Shown: positions 12,325 through 26,392, numbered from the stretch's first letter. The stretch: DNA of 64,000 nt from Datnioides undecimradiatus (GCA_008933995.1 WARS01000026.1:5904501-5968500), one strand, 5' to 3'. The notes: generated by a model from the sequence alone, not told the origin. Made by a program: numbers and translations.

Positions 12325-15300
12325 AAAGAAGAGGACAAAATATCATTAGGAGTTTGGCTCAGTCTCCTCCTGCAGTTGTTCTGTGACTTACACTGCACCA
12401 GGCAAAATAAAAAATAGTCGTAATCATGTCATTGCAATTTAACACAGACATGTGTTGCCTGTGATAGATTTTGCACGCTGCCAGTCCACAGCCATCTGGG
12501 ATTGGGGTATGCTCTGTCTGACTGACCCTCCTCTGAATGCAGATTATTAATTGAAGAGAATGAGACAGATAGAAAGAAAGTAAAAGGGAAAGAGAGAAGT
12601 CTTCCTCATCTTCCCCTGAGAAACTTGACTCATACACTATTCTCCTTGGAAATGCCTTGGGGGATGCTGGGAGTTGGAGGCACTTGAGTTGCTTGACTGT
12701 AGTTCTTTAGTTAAATTGAGCTCCAGCTGGATTTCCCCATGGATAAGCCCAAAACAGCAGCCGGCCTGACTGGCAGCTCACAATCTTCGCTTGCTGTCAC
12801 TTCGGTGCCCACAGTATAATATAGCAAAGTCCACCATAGCCTTCACTGCACTAGTGAGACATTATTAATGGGTCATCAGCCCTCCAACACCTAATAGTGT
12901 TGACGTGAAGATGGTCTTTGACTAAAATCTTTCATGACAGTGTGTCTAAATATATGAGAGATGGTGAGAGAGAAAGAGGGGGGACAGTGTGATGCTATTA
13001 AACAGTTTCAGATACTTTTTGCTGAGAGAAAAGGTGGAAGATCAGACTGGTTTTCAGAGGGGGCTCAGAAGAGAAGAGAGCTTTGTTTATTGCAGGGGTG
13101 TGCAATTTGATATATCATGCAGAGGATCGATTGTCATTTTCTGTATGGCTGTATGAGCTTATTTGCAACCTTGAAATAGTTCTAAAAATGCATAGATAGC
13201 CATACATGCACCCTTTTTATAAAATATATCCCACATATTTAATAACACATTGAAAACTGAAACTTTGCATTTAAGTCTGCTCTGCAGTTGGTGAAGTATC
13301 ACACATGGAAATTCAATGTGGCACTAACCACATTTTTTACAACAACAACACATGAACACAGCGACAGCTGGAAGACAACAGGGAAATCAGATTACCATGA
13401 CAACACAATCTGTTTAGTGCCTGGTGCCTTTGCATGTTATAAACTGTTGTTATGAATTAGTAGATGACTGAAGCAAAAAAAAGATTAATTTTCACAACAG
13501 CAGCATTGAAGTATGTCTTAAAATCTTAAAATATACCTGACTTATCCACCTTTGTGAATAGATTCTAATATTAGTTAAAGGCTTAATATTTTAACAGTCA
13601 TCATAGACTCCAGAGAGACAACACCAGTGTAGAAATGCATACTGTTGGCATACATTACTTGTCATACCTGCTCCCCATTTCACAAAGTTGGATCGCTCTC
13701 CCTCAACACTCGAAGTTTGCACCAATCCTTACGAAAGTCCCTAACCACATGCTAATATATGCTAATCTACTTCGAATTTACATGCCACTTTTAGCCAATG
13801 AGCTCAACTAGAACAAAAGGCTGGAGGTAACCTTTCTCTCATCACCCAGCCACTGCAGCTCAGGATAAAAGTCTTTTCAAAGAAGAAGATGTGCTCAGAG
13901 ACACATTCTGCCTTCAAAACAGCTCCCGCTGTGCACGCTTGATTTTTCCACCACACCTTCTAAATGTATAAAAGTGAGAAAATCCTCGGTGAGACTTCAG
14001 AGCAGGCAAAGAGTGAGTAGCAACTGGTTTTATCTCTGTGTGTGTTTTCGTGGCATTTAAGCCAACAAGACAATCTTCAGTTTCACTTTTACCAAATCTC
14101 CCAAAGAGGGACTTTTTAAATCTCCACAATGAATTTGGACCTATTCACCAAAGCATGTATTCCTGCACCACTAGAGTTTTCTTTTACCCCTCTCTGTGTG
14201 TGGAAGGCTGAGTGTGAAAAGCCTGGTTAACCTCAGTCAGGGCCTTGGGGGATACTAGAGTGCTGTATGCTACATGTCAGGGGCTTAATGATGGCTCACA
14301 GTCAACTGCAGCTCCGCTCTGCTTCCACAGTGCGAATGTGCATGGACAGCATGTGCACGTGGGCTCACGTGTGCAGGATGTGTATGTGATAATACATCTG
14401 AATGTGCCTCTGTGTGTGTTTCTAAGATCAAGGGTTAACTACATGGGGCATGATGTCAAAGGCAGGTCTTTGGTAGGTGAAAACACTGCCAGCTCCACTC
14501 AGCAGTTACCATGGAGACAGCACTGCTAATTCTTGACTGTTCCTCAACAGCTCTGCCACTGCTATCAATGTTATCTCCATTGATTTGGTCCCTTTTACAA
14601 ATTGCTGTTCAAGTGAAAGGCGTTTTACGTTTAAAGACACTATCATTCATCTCAGTTGTTTCATGTTGATAATTGATCTTCAGACAATCAAAATAGCTTC
14701 TTTTCTGCCACCAGCAGTTAGTTTCAACTGAACAGTCTTAGCAGCTGATACAGTTCTGTAGGAGTTTATCTTGCATTGTAAGAGCTTATCCTTGTCAGCA
14801 AATATTGTTCATCAGTTTGTATGTATGACCAAACTGCCAATGTTGGAGAATTGTTTGTTGGCACTCTTTTTTTTATAATAGCAGGTTTCTTTTGTTTTTT
14901 CAAGTAGCCTGGATTTTCACATACAATGAATTTGTCCTGATGGATGACTTAGTTTGTTATGTTAGATTAACATAAGTCAAAAAATCATGATTATAAAATA
15001 CAATTTTATGACCAAAAAGAAATTAAAATACAAAAGTCAACACAACCACCCACAAATTCACCTAGGGTGGTGCAATGTTGTCGCCCCGCTCAGAAGGGTT
15101 GGACACTGTGTTTACTTTGTCACTGTGGTAGCGTTTTGCCAATCACAAGGAAGCCACACCCCAGATCATGTGCCACTTTACTGACAATTTTATTCTGAAC
15201 AGGATCATAATTTACAAAGTGAACATCACGCTAGATTGAAGGCAATGAAAAACCAGTGACTTAGACCATAAACTAATTAGGAAAATGTTTACAATGGTAA

Positions 15301-15510
15301 TGAATCATTTGAGAAGTAGAGTCTCTTTCTCTAGACCTAAGGCCACATTGACTTCAATTTTCAGATTTGGAAGTTATGTCTGTGTTCTGTATACTGTCTA
15401 TGGTCTAAGCACAAAATGAATTTTTTTTGTTTTATGACTTCAAGTTCTTCATTAATGTACAAATTTTTTGGTTTTCTACACCTTTGGTCTAAATCTTGTT
15501 TATGGTATCT
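12325..15510. other. Intergenic, no gene seen
   Basis: Unique AT-rich sequence. CAGGGGTGTGCAATTTG near 13095 resembles the edge of a dispersed element, but no second edge was found. Confidence 0.6.
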
Positions 15511-15514
15511 TTTT

Positions 15515-15655
15515 TAAAGGCCAGTCCGATTGCCGGCTCCCTCCAGTTTACATGTGTCCTTTGGCAAGATAGTGGACCTAAAACTGTCTTGACTGTGTGT
15601 AAATGTTCTTTCTGATGAGAAGCTGGCACCTTGCTTGGCAGCAGCTGCCAGAAGA
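15515..15655 (+). mobile_element. Degenerate second copy of the tRNA-derived SINE
   Basis: CCAGTCCGATTGCCGGCTCC (a worn B-box region), CTCCAGTTTACATGTGTCC, TTTGGCAAGATAGTGGACC and GCTGGCACCTTGCTTGGCAG run in the same order and orientation as the SINE at 33.8 kb. The 5' A-box part is missing or unrecognisable, and the tail is lost. Confidence 0.65.
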
Positions 15656-16950
15656 TATGACCTGAATTCTACCATACTCAGTATGTAAGGTCATGTACGT
15701 GGGCATGCTCACTGGCACAGACACAAAGACACACACACACACTCCATTAGGGGAGTTTTAAAGATGGAGAAAGGGTTAAACTCATTTTTTAGATTCTTTT
15801 TCTTTCTTACCGAAAGTACTGAAATTCTTACCCTTACCAGACAAGAAACTCATTAAAAGTGGACATTGGAACTTGCAATCTTTTAAATTGAGCAGGCCGA
15901 GAAGCTATCAAAACCACCAAAATATTTTCTTATCTGAAATGAAGCGCTCAAAGCTCAGCAAGACATGCTTTTAGATATTACAGTGGTGAAATGACAAACT
16001 CAGCACCTTTCATCTGATATTTAATTTGATTTGTAAGCTGTTTCTTTACTCAGATCTCTAATTTCTTTCAGAGGAAAAGAACTGAGTAAAAGTGATAGTT
16101 CAGATGCTTTGAGGACACATCTCTTCTGCAGAGAAAATAGGATCTTTGGATGGTTCTGCAGGCTCTGTGCTGTTTATACAATTGCCTTGTCAGATCACAT
16201 TGACAGACTAATCCTACATTAGCAAGCACTATGTTATGGTGGGGAGTTGTGAAATACTAATCAGCTGATATCTGATTGCAGGCAGTTTCTAGCATGTCAA
16301 ATGTAGTTGAATGGCTGGTTAAAACAGTACAGTGTGACTCATCAAGGCCATCATATGCACATTATAATTTCATTGTAACAGCTTTGACTGTTGACATCAT
16401 GAGGAAATATGTTGTGACAGAAGAGTAACGCCACCCGAGGTATGTGTTATATCAACATAATGAGGAAACTTTTTAATGAATGTATCTGCCACGTCACATA
16501 ATAGTTACACCGAATGCATCCACAAAATGTTCACTGACAACATGTTCCATTTGTTAATTTACAATGTCTACTTGCAGCAACTAAAGTGATCCTTGTTAAA
16601 TATTAAGAAATGTTTAGTTTGCTTTTTTTTTACATAATACCAGAAGTGCCTAGAGTAAATCTAACAATATGCAATACCCAGGATGCAAACCTCAGTCTCA
16701 GTTGTCAAAGTCTTGTACTGTATACACCCACTGTTCTCCTGTGTACTCTACTTCCTTCATTAAAACATATAAAATGCCACTGAGCATATTTTATTGGATC
16801 TTATATTTCCATTGCATCAAATAAGTATTAGTACAAGTTTTACTCCAAGAACATGTTACCAAGGATCAGAATAGATTCTGCCCTGTTGAGGAGTCATTAG
16901 ACTAACAACACAAAGAATAAGGCAAAGAGCCATTTAATATATGGAGAGTC

Positions 16951-17060
16951 AGGTCAAATTTTATTTGTATAGCCCAGTATCACATATCACAAATTTGCCT
17001 AATGAAGCTTCACAATCTGCACACCCTTTAGCCTTAGACCCTTGGGAGCTGAGCAAAAGA
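16951..17060. repeat. Dispersed fish repeat ('TTTTATTTGTATAGCCC' family), fragment
   Basis: TCAAATTTTATTTGTATAGC, CCAGTATCACATATCACAAA, TTTGCCTAATGAAGCTTCAC and CCTTAGACCCTTGGGAG, in this order, match a very common teleost dispersed repeat I recall. The formal family name is unknown to me. Confidence 0.7.
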
Positions 17061-17151
17061 AGACCAGAACACATACAGAGATTGGATTTGTGAGATAATG
17101 GAGTGGATGGTATGAGAACAGACTGGACAAATTAAAAAAATGGACCTGATA

Positions 17152-17470
17152 ATGGCGCTAAATAAAAAGTCAGTGAAATCATCCTCTGGGCATTTTTGAT
17201 ATGTTTACTGAATGTCACTACGGTCCATTTAATAGCTGTCATGAAGTCTGACAAACCAAGAACATAACCTGCTGGTTGCTGCCAAAGGAAAAGTCGGGGA
17301 TTCACCAAAGTCAGCAGGCTTCATCCACTGGGGACCATAAATATCATTACAACAATGACTGGGAGCTCATTACAATTGTGGTCGAGATATTTTAGTTTGG
17401 ACCAAAGTGATGACCAATTGCCAGACAGACTGTAGTGATAGTGATATTGCCACCATTCAAGCCACACTGC
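17152..17470. repeat. Dispersed fish repeat with two diverged tandem units
   Basis: The first unit starts TGGCGCTAAATAAAAAGTCA and the second TGCCAAAGGAAAAGTCGGGG (from about 17280), followed by ATTCACCAAAGTC, CATCCACTGGGGACCATAAA, GTCGAGATATTTTAGTTTGG and ACCAAAGTGATGACC. The order matches the common fish repeat 'GGCGCTAGAGGAAAAGTCAG ... GACCAAAGTGG'. It is close to, but separate from, the repeat ending near 17060. Confidence 0.7.
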
Positions 17471-19135
17471 TTTAATTATTACTTAAAATGTATTAATGAA
17501 AGGCAGCAAAGATCAAGTCAGATTTATTCCGTCTGTTTTACGTCCGGTAAAGTGAAGCACTGGCACTGCCTGTGATTACACAGACACAAAAGACTTTACA
17601 AAGGGGAACAAAGAAGTGTTCATTCTTCATTGTGTAGGAGTGGATGTGTATATCAGCCTTGCAACAGTTTTCTACCGTGAGAATCTCCAGGGGCAAATAT
17701 CAGTAAAACTCTCTGGGGCACCACCATCGCATTCACAAATGCACACTCAAACACACACACGACCATTGCACAACAGCCAACAAACAATTCTATTTGCCTT
17801 CCCCAGACACAGCTTCCTTCGTTGCAGCATTAAAGGGGAGAGATTATTTCCTCTATTTCCAGGGAAATGGATTTTATATCAGTTGTGTGTTTGTAAATCA
17901 GACCTCCATTTCCAAGAAAGCAGGGGGTATTACTCTTATCTCCTTGACTGTATTTGTAAAAGCTCAACAATATAGGTTACAACTTCTCAGATTTCCTACC
18001 TGGCTGCCTTGGGATCATGCTTTTCCTGTTATAGCTGGCATATCTCTAATGGAATAAATCAATTAAAGAGCAAAGGCAGAATAAAGAGATGCGAACATGA
18101 CATGTTTCCTGCCACTTTTGAAAATAGATTTTTTTAACCTTGTTTCAAGATCTTTCATGATTGGTTATCACTTTCTTTGAATCCAATCTCCCAGCAGTGA
18201 GTAAGGAATACAGTATATCATTTGCATTTAGACAGATAAGTTACTGGAGGAAATTCAGATCATTCAGTTGACTACGCTTACTGAATTAAGTTCAATTTTG
18301 CATGCCTTCACTTGTCGCAGAAAAGTTTCGAAATGCAGATCCCAGTTTACTGATAATATGGGAGCTGTGGGATAAAATGGATTTCTTTGAACTTTACTTA
18401 TCCTGTTCCCTACCCACCCACCCAAATGGTAAACAGTAAGTCAGACCCAACGACCACCATTAAAAGTTTTTTGGGTTTTTTTTGGTTTATCATTGACTTG
18501 TAAGAAACTATACTGACAAAAGGGGAGAGGAAAACGCAGAGAGAGCAATCAAAGATGAAAATCGATGAGGATGACGAAGACTAAGGTAGTCTGATTGAAA
18601 TCTGCAGAGCCTAAGTCATTTATGAGATCTGCAAAACCAAATGTGATTACACATACCTCCCTGGACCTCCCTCCACCCCCACCCCACTCCTTCTCTCTTT
18701 TCATTCTTCACTGGATCTGTCACTCAGCCCTGAAATATTCATGCCCAGCTCTGAAAAATGAATGCATCTGCCGAAAGGAGCAGAAGTTGAAGAGAGAGAA
18801 GTTAGTCGTTTCGCAAGATACTCTCCCATGATGAAAGTGACAGAGGGCTTTGAGTCAAGCCCATTGCTTCAGGAAATGTAGATGACGTGACAGCACTCGG
18901 TGGCAGTCGAGTCCGAGTGTGTGAATGTGCACTCACGCACGAAAACATTTGCAATGTGTGTATGTGCATGTGTAATGTTTGCATGCGTTGAGAAAATTAA
19001 GGTAATATGTGTTTTTAAAGAGGTGTTTCACTGTTGAAAAGCTCGTCTTACTAACTTACTAACAGTAAAAGGACGCAAACATTTTTAAAATTGGTGACAT
19101 GAACCAAGAAAGCAGAGACAAAGGCCTGGGCTATT

Positions 19136-19178
19136 GCACTGGACACTGGACCACTGGACCACTGGCACTGGACCACTA
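19136..19178. repeat. Short minisatellite, CACTGGACCA-type unit
   Basis: Four or five imperfect copies of CACTGGAC(CA). Confidence 0.85.
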
Positions 19179-19572
19179 AATGCTGTGGCTGGTGGGTGAC
19201 GTCCTGTAAAATGGGTGGTGTTTGGTTTGAGCTTGTCCGTTTCAAAATAGGAAACAATATGGTAGCTTCCTGATGTATTACAGCTTAGCAGTCCACTTAA
19301 ATGCGTTTCTGGAAACATCTGAGGCCAATACTAGGCAATGTATTTAACAGGACTTTGGTTCATATTAAATCAGCAGTGCCTGGTTTTGACAGTTTGGTTT
19401 CATGAGTCATCCACCTCTCTGGTACAGTTGGTCGTTTGAACTACTGACTACACACATTGTAACAAAGAAAGGCTGGTTGAAAATTGGCAGCATCATTTTA
19501 AAAGAAGCAGACTCAAAGAAAATTAGAGTTGACAGAGACTCACATTCTCCTCCGGAGAGAGTGAACGAATAG

Positions 19573-19610
19573 ATGAATGAATGAATGAATGCATGATGAT
19601 GAATGAATTT
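19573..19610. repeat. Imperfect (ATGA)n repeat
   Basis: ATGAATGAATGAATGAATGC followed by ATGATGATGAATGAATT. Confidence 0.85.
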
Positions 19611-19810
19611 GCTGAGTTTATATTACTGTTACTTCATAAATAATTGAAAGATGAGCTCTGTCATATTTAAGGGTTCTAAGGGTTGATGAGACTGACATCA
19701 AATACACTCTAAGAACAGGGTGACACAGGTGTGTTTGCATCAGCGCATTGTACATTGTGAAATTAATGGACCTTCATGAGAGGTTCTCTCTATTACCTCT
19801 ACTCTCTGTC

Positions 19811-19842
19811 TCGCTCTCTCTCTCTCTCTGTGTGTGTCTCTC
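19811..19842. repeat. (CT)n(GT)n compound microsatellite
   Basis: CT tract followed by a short GT tract in a pyrimidine-rich stretch. Confidence 0.9.
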
Positions 19843-19984
19843 TGATCTTTCTATTTAATTGGCTGCAGTTTCTTGGCTCTCACTCTCCACAAAGTACATT
19901 TTGTATTGATCCTCTTTCCTTGGCTTCACAGACTCTGCTTCCCATAGTTATCCCATCTACTGGTGGTGTCTCTATCAGTTGGCC

Positions 19985-20002
19985 TCACACACACACACAC
20001 AC
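19985..20002. repeat. Short (CA)n tract
   Basis: Perfect for nine units, then interrupted CA-rich sequence to about 20035. Confidence 0.85.
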
Positions 20003-23000
20003 TCACAAACACATGCACACATACAAATACGCACACCCTGGAGAACACAAAAACGTAAACCATGCCTCTTTATGAAGTCTTATTTTAAAGAATAAGGAAA
20101 TTAAATTGGGCAGAATTTGTCAAAGACAATCCTGTAGGTCTTTTAGTCATTGGTGTTTCACAGCTTATAACATACGAATGTGCAGCATACACGTTTAGAG
20201 TGCCAAATGGAGATGGAGCGGTGTGTGATACAAATGTTTTTATATGAAACAGTGAGAAATGCTGCACTACTTCCGCATCATGAAGATGCAGTTTCATCTC
20301 CTTTTGTGTAATTCAAATGGCAATTGTCTGAAATTTACAAATCTAGCTCATCTTTTCTGAGGTTAGATTTTAAAAGAAATTTACACTGTAAATTTCCTGG
20401 GAATGTGTGATTTATTGTACCATCAGTGTAGTATTACAGAATAGTATAGCCAGCTGATAAACCTGTATTTAGTAAGACGATGAAAAAAATGGTAATCTAG
20501 TAGCCTGCAATGGCCACACTAATTAGCCAATGTGTATAAGACCCATCAGTTCTTTGATTTCCAAGAGATCAACAGGCACGGACCTAAATGGTCCTGTGTG
20601 CAATTGTAGAAACCTACAACCGATCAAAGCAACAACGTGTGTGACAGCCTAAAAAAAAAACACAAAAAAGGAACTGGTGGGCCTTCTTCTTTAAACATGT
20701 ACAAAAAGCTAAAAGGGCTGCCTAGTCAAACTCGAGAGTACTTGTGTCAGCAGTTCAACAGATTTGAACTGATTTTAAGGTGTTGTTAAATGGTTAAACA
20801 ACTGCTTCTTGTGACACTCAGGGGATGTCTTTGTGTCACATTTGCTCGATATTAAGCAAACTGTTGTGATTGCACGGATCCTGACTTCGAGAGAGGCCAG
20901 AGCAAACAAATAATGAGCTCTGCAGATTGTTCTGGTTCACAGGCTAGTAATCTGGTGACCTCAGTAGGAAACATAAGACCACGATTCACTAAAAGACCCA
21001 TATTAACATGAAAACAGAGCTATGAAAAAGACATTCACTCAAGGTAGTCTCTTTACATCCCAGATCACTTACCCCTAAATGTCTGCTGACCTCAGAGGTG
21101 ATAAGTGCACCGGAGTAAAGCTTCTGATGCTCTTTGTTTTTTTCCAGACCTTGTGGGTCTTGTCATGTTCACTCAAGGGGTCACTCATGAATAATACACA
21201 CCAGCAAGGTTGTACACAACACACAGCTGTACTGACACATAGTTGACTTGTGTACCAACATACTTACAACATCAACATGTCTGGAACAAGATGTCAAGGT
21301 TGATATTCATGCTGCTTTGCGCACATACACTGAAACACACATGTAGTTGTGCTGGGCGTCCCGCAGGTAGCTAATGCAGAATAACATTGTTTCCAGCACG
21401 CTGGGCTATTAATCATGGATGAACTCCTGCATCACTGACAAATCAGCCTAATCTCACAGGGGAGGGTGTGAGTGTATATACACAGCCACATGCACATACA
21501 CACCTAAACACACCAACAGACACACATGAATGGATGCACACAAAGGAGTGTGTGTGGACACGCACGCACTCATACACACATGCATTTTATCAGTCTAATC
21601 TCATAGGAAAGAGCATGCTCTGACTGGCAAACAGAGAATTAATGCAGAGCAGGGGGCTCTCCTCCCCTCTCCCTCCTCCTGTCTCAATCTTTACTTATCT
21701 GTCTCTCTCATGTCCTTCTCCTCCCCTCTCGTCTTCTCTCCTTTTCTCTCGTTTCTTTTTGTGGAAAACAACAAAACAACATCTGCACACAGTCTGCAGA
21801 CAGACTGGTGAAACAGGGCCAGCAGATTGATGGTCTCAGCAACACTCCTTGGATTTTTTCTGAATTTTTACCAAATAGCACACATCTTCCACGTCTAGCA
21901 AAATCACTATCAGAAAACGAAAACCGTCTTTGCTTCATTAAGCACATATACAGATACATGAACACACACAGATACAAACACATTTACATGACTAAGCAGA
22001 CTAATGGCCTGAGGAACATGCCGGTAGAGAGGCTACACCGCAGAGCAGTCAAATATCCACCGTGCAGGTGTCTGCCCATGCAAGTTTGTGTGTGTGTGTG
22101 TTTATGACTGTGTGCCTAAATAAATTAAATGATGCAGGCTGAACAAATCTGTTTAGAATGAAGCAGGAGTGACTGGAAAGAGGTTGCATACATTGTATGT
22201 GGGTGTGGATGAAAACACTTGTACACGGATGCCTTCATGTACGCATTCATGAATCACAAACAGCCCTTTGACTTCCAAAGCCTGCTTCAGTTGTGTGTTA
22301 AACGCTTTCATATCTCACAGCCCTGTTGGAGCACACAATGACATCCTGTCCCCTCGCCGCCCACCTCTGTTCCATTCTCTTTTCCCCTGGCCCTCTGACT
22401 GGCTGCTTTGTACCCCGAAAGATATACAGCTCCTGGCTGCCCTACAGGGCTCTGGGGAAATGAGATACAAATGCCACAGTATCTGCGGTATCACTGCTCA
22501 AAACCAGTGCCGTAGCCCCTGGCAAGAAAACAGCAGCTCGGACACTGACACCACAATCTGGTAGAGATGAAACAATAAAACCAAGATGATCCTAAACACA
22601 CAGCAGGTTCGCATGTCATACATGTTCTCTAACTCTCTCATTTAACTTGTCTTAATATGTTTAACTTCCTCTGGCCTCGAGGCTAATCTGTAAATTTATT
22701 TATTTGGTGCAATTAAGGGGTTAGCGTCAAAGTATTGTACGAGCCATTATGAATGCGAGACATGTCTTCTTTTCACTGCTTGACATGTAGCGTAAATAGG
22801 CTTTTAATCTCTGATCCAAACATGGAAGACACACAAATGTTCTTACATCACTGTATATCTAGCACAGTGTATCTATGTGTCCTTTAATTTGCCTGGCTAA
22901 TGCAGCACTCTAGCATAGTGATAAGAGAGTGTAATCTTCTTAGGTGTGGCGAAAGCTTAATCAATATTAACATATTCCTCAGCTCCCTCTCCATTGAATA

Positions 23001-23214
23001 ATTGATATCCCCACACAGTCTTGCTGAGAATGAAATAAGATGTAGGAGTATTAAAATAACTTCCCCGAGATAAAAGAAAATTGATTAAAAAAAGATGGCT
23101 GAAAATTAAAGAGAAGGAAAGGGAGCCTAAGGGATTGGACTTTGCATACAAATGAAGAAAAAGGGTTGGGGGGGTGGAGAAAAAAGGAACTTTAGGGAAG
23201 TTATGAGCCCATTT

Positions 23215-23530
23215 ATCTAACTCCAGTCATTGCACACTCGGCCGGCTGGGTTTTTACCGAACCAATCAAAGCGGTTAATCTGAGGGATCCACTGTAGCCT
23301 CACCAATCCCTGACCTCCTTGTAAAACATGTAGTTATTAATCAATGGTTGCTCATCTGTAATTTCCGCATGATTACCTCTTCATTAAAACTTGCAGCAGC
23401 GACATCTCAGAGTTCACCTGACAGGCTACCTCTCTGTTCCCAGCCCTAACATCCAAAGCATTCTTCAGGCCTAACAGACCGCGCCTGCCGGGTCAGGCCG
23501 ACCTGGGCAATAATTTCCCAGCAAGAATGA
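23215..23530. promoter_or_regulatory. Candidate conserved non-coding element
   Basis: Repeat-free stretch of balanced composition with AACCAATCAAAGCGG, GTTATTAATCAATGG, TGATTACC and TAATTAGAATTAATTG (homeodomain, PBX/HOX or TCF-like sites). It resembles developmental enhancers in fish gene deserts. This is inference from texture only. Confidence 0.25.
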
Positions 23531-25539
23531 TAATTAGAATTAATTGAAGTTTTTAAAACTTATTTCCACAAGGTCCTCTAGTTCAACTGCTGTATTTAAA
23601 GTTTAAAGCTTTGCCAGCTAGTCACAAATTGCTAAATTACTTTAAAGTAAAAGAAAAAAAATAATGCATTTAAGTCCCTTGCCTGGGGACTATAAGCTCA
23701 TCCTCCTACAGCTGCAGGGATGCCACAGTGAAGGATTTCCAAGATGGATGCAGTGAGAGGATCAGGGTTAAGAGGAATCATGCATTTGGACCACCTCAGT
23801 GCTATCAGATCACTGCTGACACCTCACCTACCACCCCCAGGGCTTTAGCACAGATCACAAGTTGAGAAGGAGAGGGCAGACAGATGCTTGCGAGTTTGTG
23901 TCCGTGTGCAGGTTTGTGCTCGTGACTGCATCTGTGTGTGTTTGTGTGAGAGGCAGAAAGGACAGAAACTTCTTCGGCTGGCGGAAGACAGGGACAAATG
24001 CAGCCCATCTCAAGGTTGCCGCACTCACACTGGCGACATATGAAGGACAAATGTTTGTGAAGTGTTGAGAGGCACGTTTGACAGCTGTGTTCAATCAGTG
24101 AGAGAAAAACTGATGGGTGAAAATGAGATGTCAACAAGATGAGGATGAGGCCGATATGGAACAAAGATGAAGGCGGCAACCAAGCGTGCATACAGTAGCC
24201 TACTATATGATATAAACACACAGGAGGTAAACAGCACTGTTCTGTGTCCTCTGTGGGAAATAATTACATGTTGGATATGATGACTTGAGACTGAAATGAG
24301 ATGAGTTGGTGCGTACAGTACAAGGGCTGATTGTCTGTCTCTTGAGCGCAAACTGGTCTCTCATTCATTCAACACTGTATCAGATACCCTCCATCTCCAT
24401 TTGACAGGCAGCTGACGTGCAGTGGAGGTGAGATAGCTGCTCCGATCAATGTCTTCGATCTACACACACTGACAGTTGCTAACACACTCGCAGACCTATC
24501 CTTCATGATTAACTCTTTTTTTTAAACTCAAAAAATTTACAATTAGATTAATACTGTCGATCCTCATCCCTTCATTTTAAACTGACTCAACCCTCTGACA
24601 CGATAAGTGTTTGGAGGATTTGCTCCAAACACATCATTTAATTCTTGAAAAAAGACTGTCAGGTAGCCATAGTGATAACTTATGACAATGCAATTAAAAA
24701 GGACTAAAATCTTTTTCATAGCCTGTTTTATTGTTATCTTTTAATAGCAGGCATTAAGATGTTGAATTCATTGGGAGAAAATGGCAAATTGCAGCCGTTT
24801 GTGTCTCCATCTCATGCTTCTGACTAATCAAACTCGAGCCCGTTAACTGTCTGTTCTAATTACGCTGCATCGATGCACAGACTGACTTTACTATCTGCCT
24901 GTCTGAGGGTCTTGTTGTGCTCTGTTATAAGGAAAGAGCTATGATATGGAGTGCAATCGACTATTTTCCTGTCAACCTCCGTTTGCACAAATTATGGGTA
25001 AATGTGTGAGTTTAGTCTCTGATGTGAGTGAAATCTTTTTCTCACTCCTTCTCTGTTTCCTCTCTCTTTTTGCTCCCTCTGTCTCTGCTGCCCTGGGCCC
25101 TTGTCACCTAAAACAAATAGCTGTGTCTGAGGCAACCAGGGCAGTGGGCAGATGTCAGTCAGGCTGCAGAGCACAGAGATTGATCATGGTTGGGTACAAA
25201 GTCAATACAAACTAAAATAGCATACCACCTTTTACCAGCAATATGCACGCCTGTAATGTTCATGCAGTTGCACGCTTCTCTGTCCATTGGTTCATCTGTC
25301 CAGGATGACAGTTACTTTCAGCTCAGTGACATGTTGCAGTAATTTTGTGTTCAATTATCCACACTCCATAAACTTACATACTGCATCTGTCACCCCAATT
25401 CAGTAAAAATCAAATGTTGCCACATAGAAAGCTATTTTATATTCAAAGGGAAGAGTGTTCCCACAACTGATTTTACCAAGTGTTCTTTCTAATTTGATTT
25501 TGAAAAGGTTTTTGTGTTTTAATTTAAAGACTGATTTAT

Positions 25540-26015
25540 GGTTGATGCAAGGGGTTAATGGGAAGCCAATGGCCGATGACCATTCCCTTTCTTATGCCCG
25601 ATGAACTGCTTAGATTGTCAAGGTCAAAGGTCAGTGTGGCCTCATGAAAGCCCTGTGAATGTGACATCTCAGGAACCTCAGGATTCCCAGGTATCTCAAA
25701 CATATCCCTCAGATTTGGCACAAACTTTCAGTCAGATTTGGTTGGATGTCAAAGTCGCAGTGATCTTATAAAACACATATTTGACCAGAACACAAGAATT
25801 CATGTAGTAATTATGACAAAGTTTCACCCAGATATCTCTTGGGATAACATAAGGAAATTAAGACATTTAATAATACATTGTATATTGTATTGTGTACATT
25901 GTATTGAGTCTGGACTGACGTAGATGTAAACTGCAACCTGACTGGCTGCTGGAGGCATACAACCACAAGCCAGTAATATGGCATGAATTTTAGTTTGTGG
26001 TCTGCCGTGGATTTT
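25540..26015. repeat. Dispersed fish repeat patch ('AAGGTCAAAGGTCA' family)
   Basis: Landmarks in order: AGGTCAAAGGTCAGTGTGGC, CAGATTTGGCACAAACTTTC, CATATTTGACCAGAACACAA, GAATTCATGTAGTAATTATG, ACAAAGTTTCACCCAGATAT, then GTCTGGACTGACGTAGATGT and TGGAGGCATACAACCACAAG. These match a long dispersed repeat seen throughout fish genomes, at moderate divergence. No coding frame survives. Confidence 0.7.
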
Positions 26016-26309
26016 GATGATACCACAGTAATTCACAGGATTTGGCTGAATGTACATCTGTGTCTTCTGGTAAAATTCAGAAAACCTCCCCTCCTGAGGT
26101 TCCTATGGCTACAGCCCACAAGTGTCAGCTAATGTTGTTCCTGTCAATGCGTGAATCAGACCCCGTTTACTGCCAAAACCCCGGTCTGACTTGTCTGCCT
26201 TCTGGCCTCACAAGTGGAGCAGCATTCGGTCAGCTATCTTTGCTCACAGTTTCAGTTTGTCACTATCTCTGTACTTTGTGCTGCTTGCCTGAAGCATAAA
26301 TATATCAAA

Positions 26310-26392
26310 GACTAGGGCTGCAAATGATTGCCATTGTCATGTTTGGTATTTAAACTGTTTTCACTTATTATAATTATTTGTTTATAAAGTGA
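26310..26392. repeat. Fragment of the 'AGGGCTGCAA' dispersed repeat
   Basis: It starts CTAGGGCTGCAAATGATTGC and continues with AT-rich text including TTTATAAAGTGA, like the common fish repeat beginning AGGGCTGCAACTAACGATTA and running to TCTATAAAATG. It is strongly diverged and truncated, and lies between two other repeat patches. Confidence 0.5.

Larger units (their letters stand above)
17475..25530. other. Intergenic, no gene seen
   Basis: Unique sequence with CA/GT patches, the short minisatellite at 19.14 kb, CT-rich DNA at 21.65-21.76 kb and the candidate conserved element at 23.2-23.5 kb. Frames near 21.8, 22.3 and 23.8-24.2 kb have no family resemblance and no splice context that I trust. 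Confidence 0.6.

Noticed and set aside
23805-24221. Minus-strand open frame of about 138 codons
   Set aside because: Cys/His/Ser-rich chance composition with GT/CA patches; no domain or splice support.
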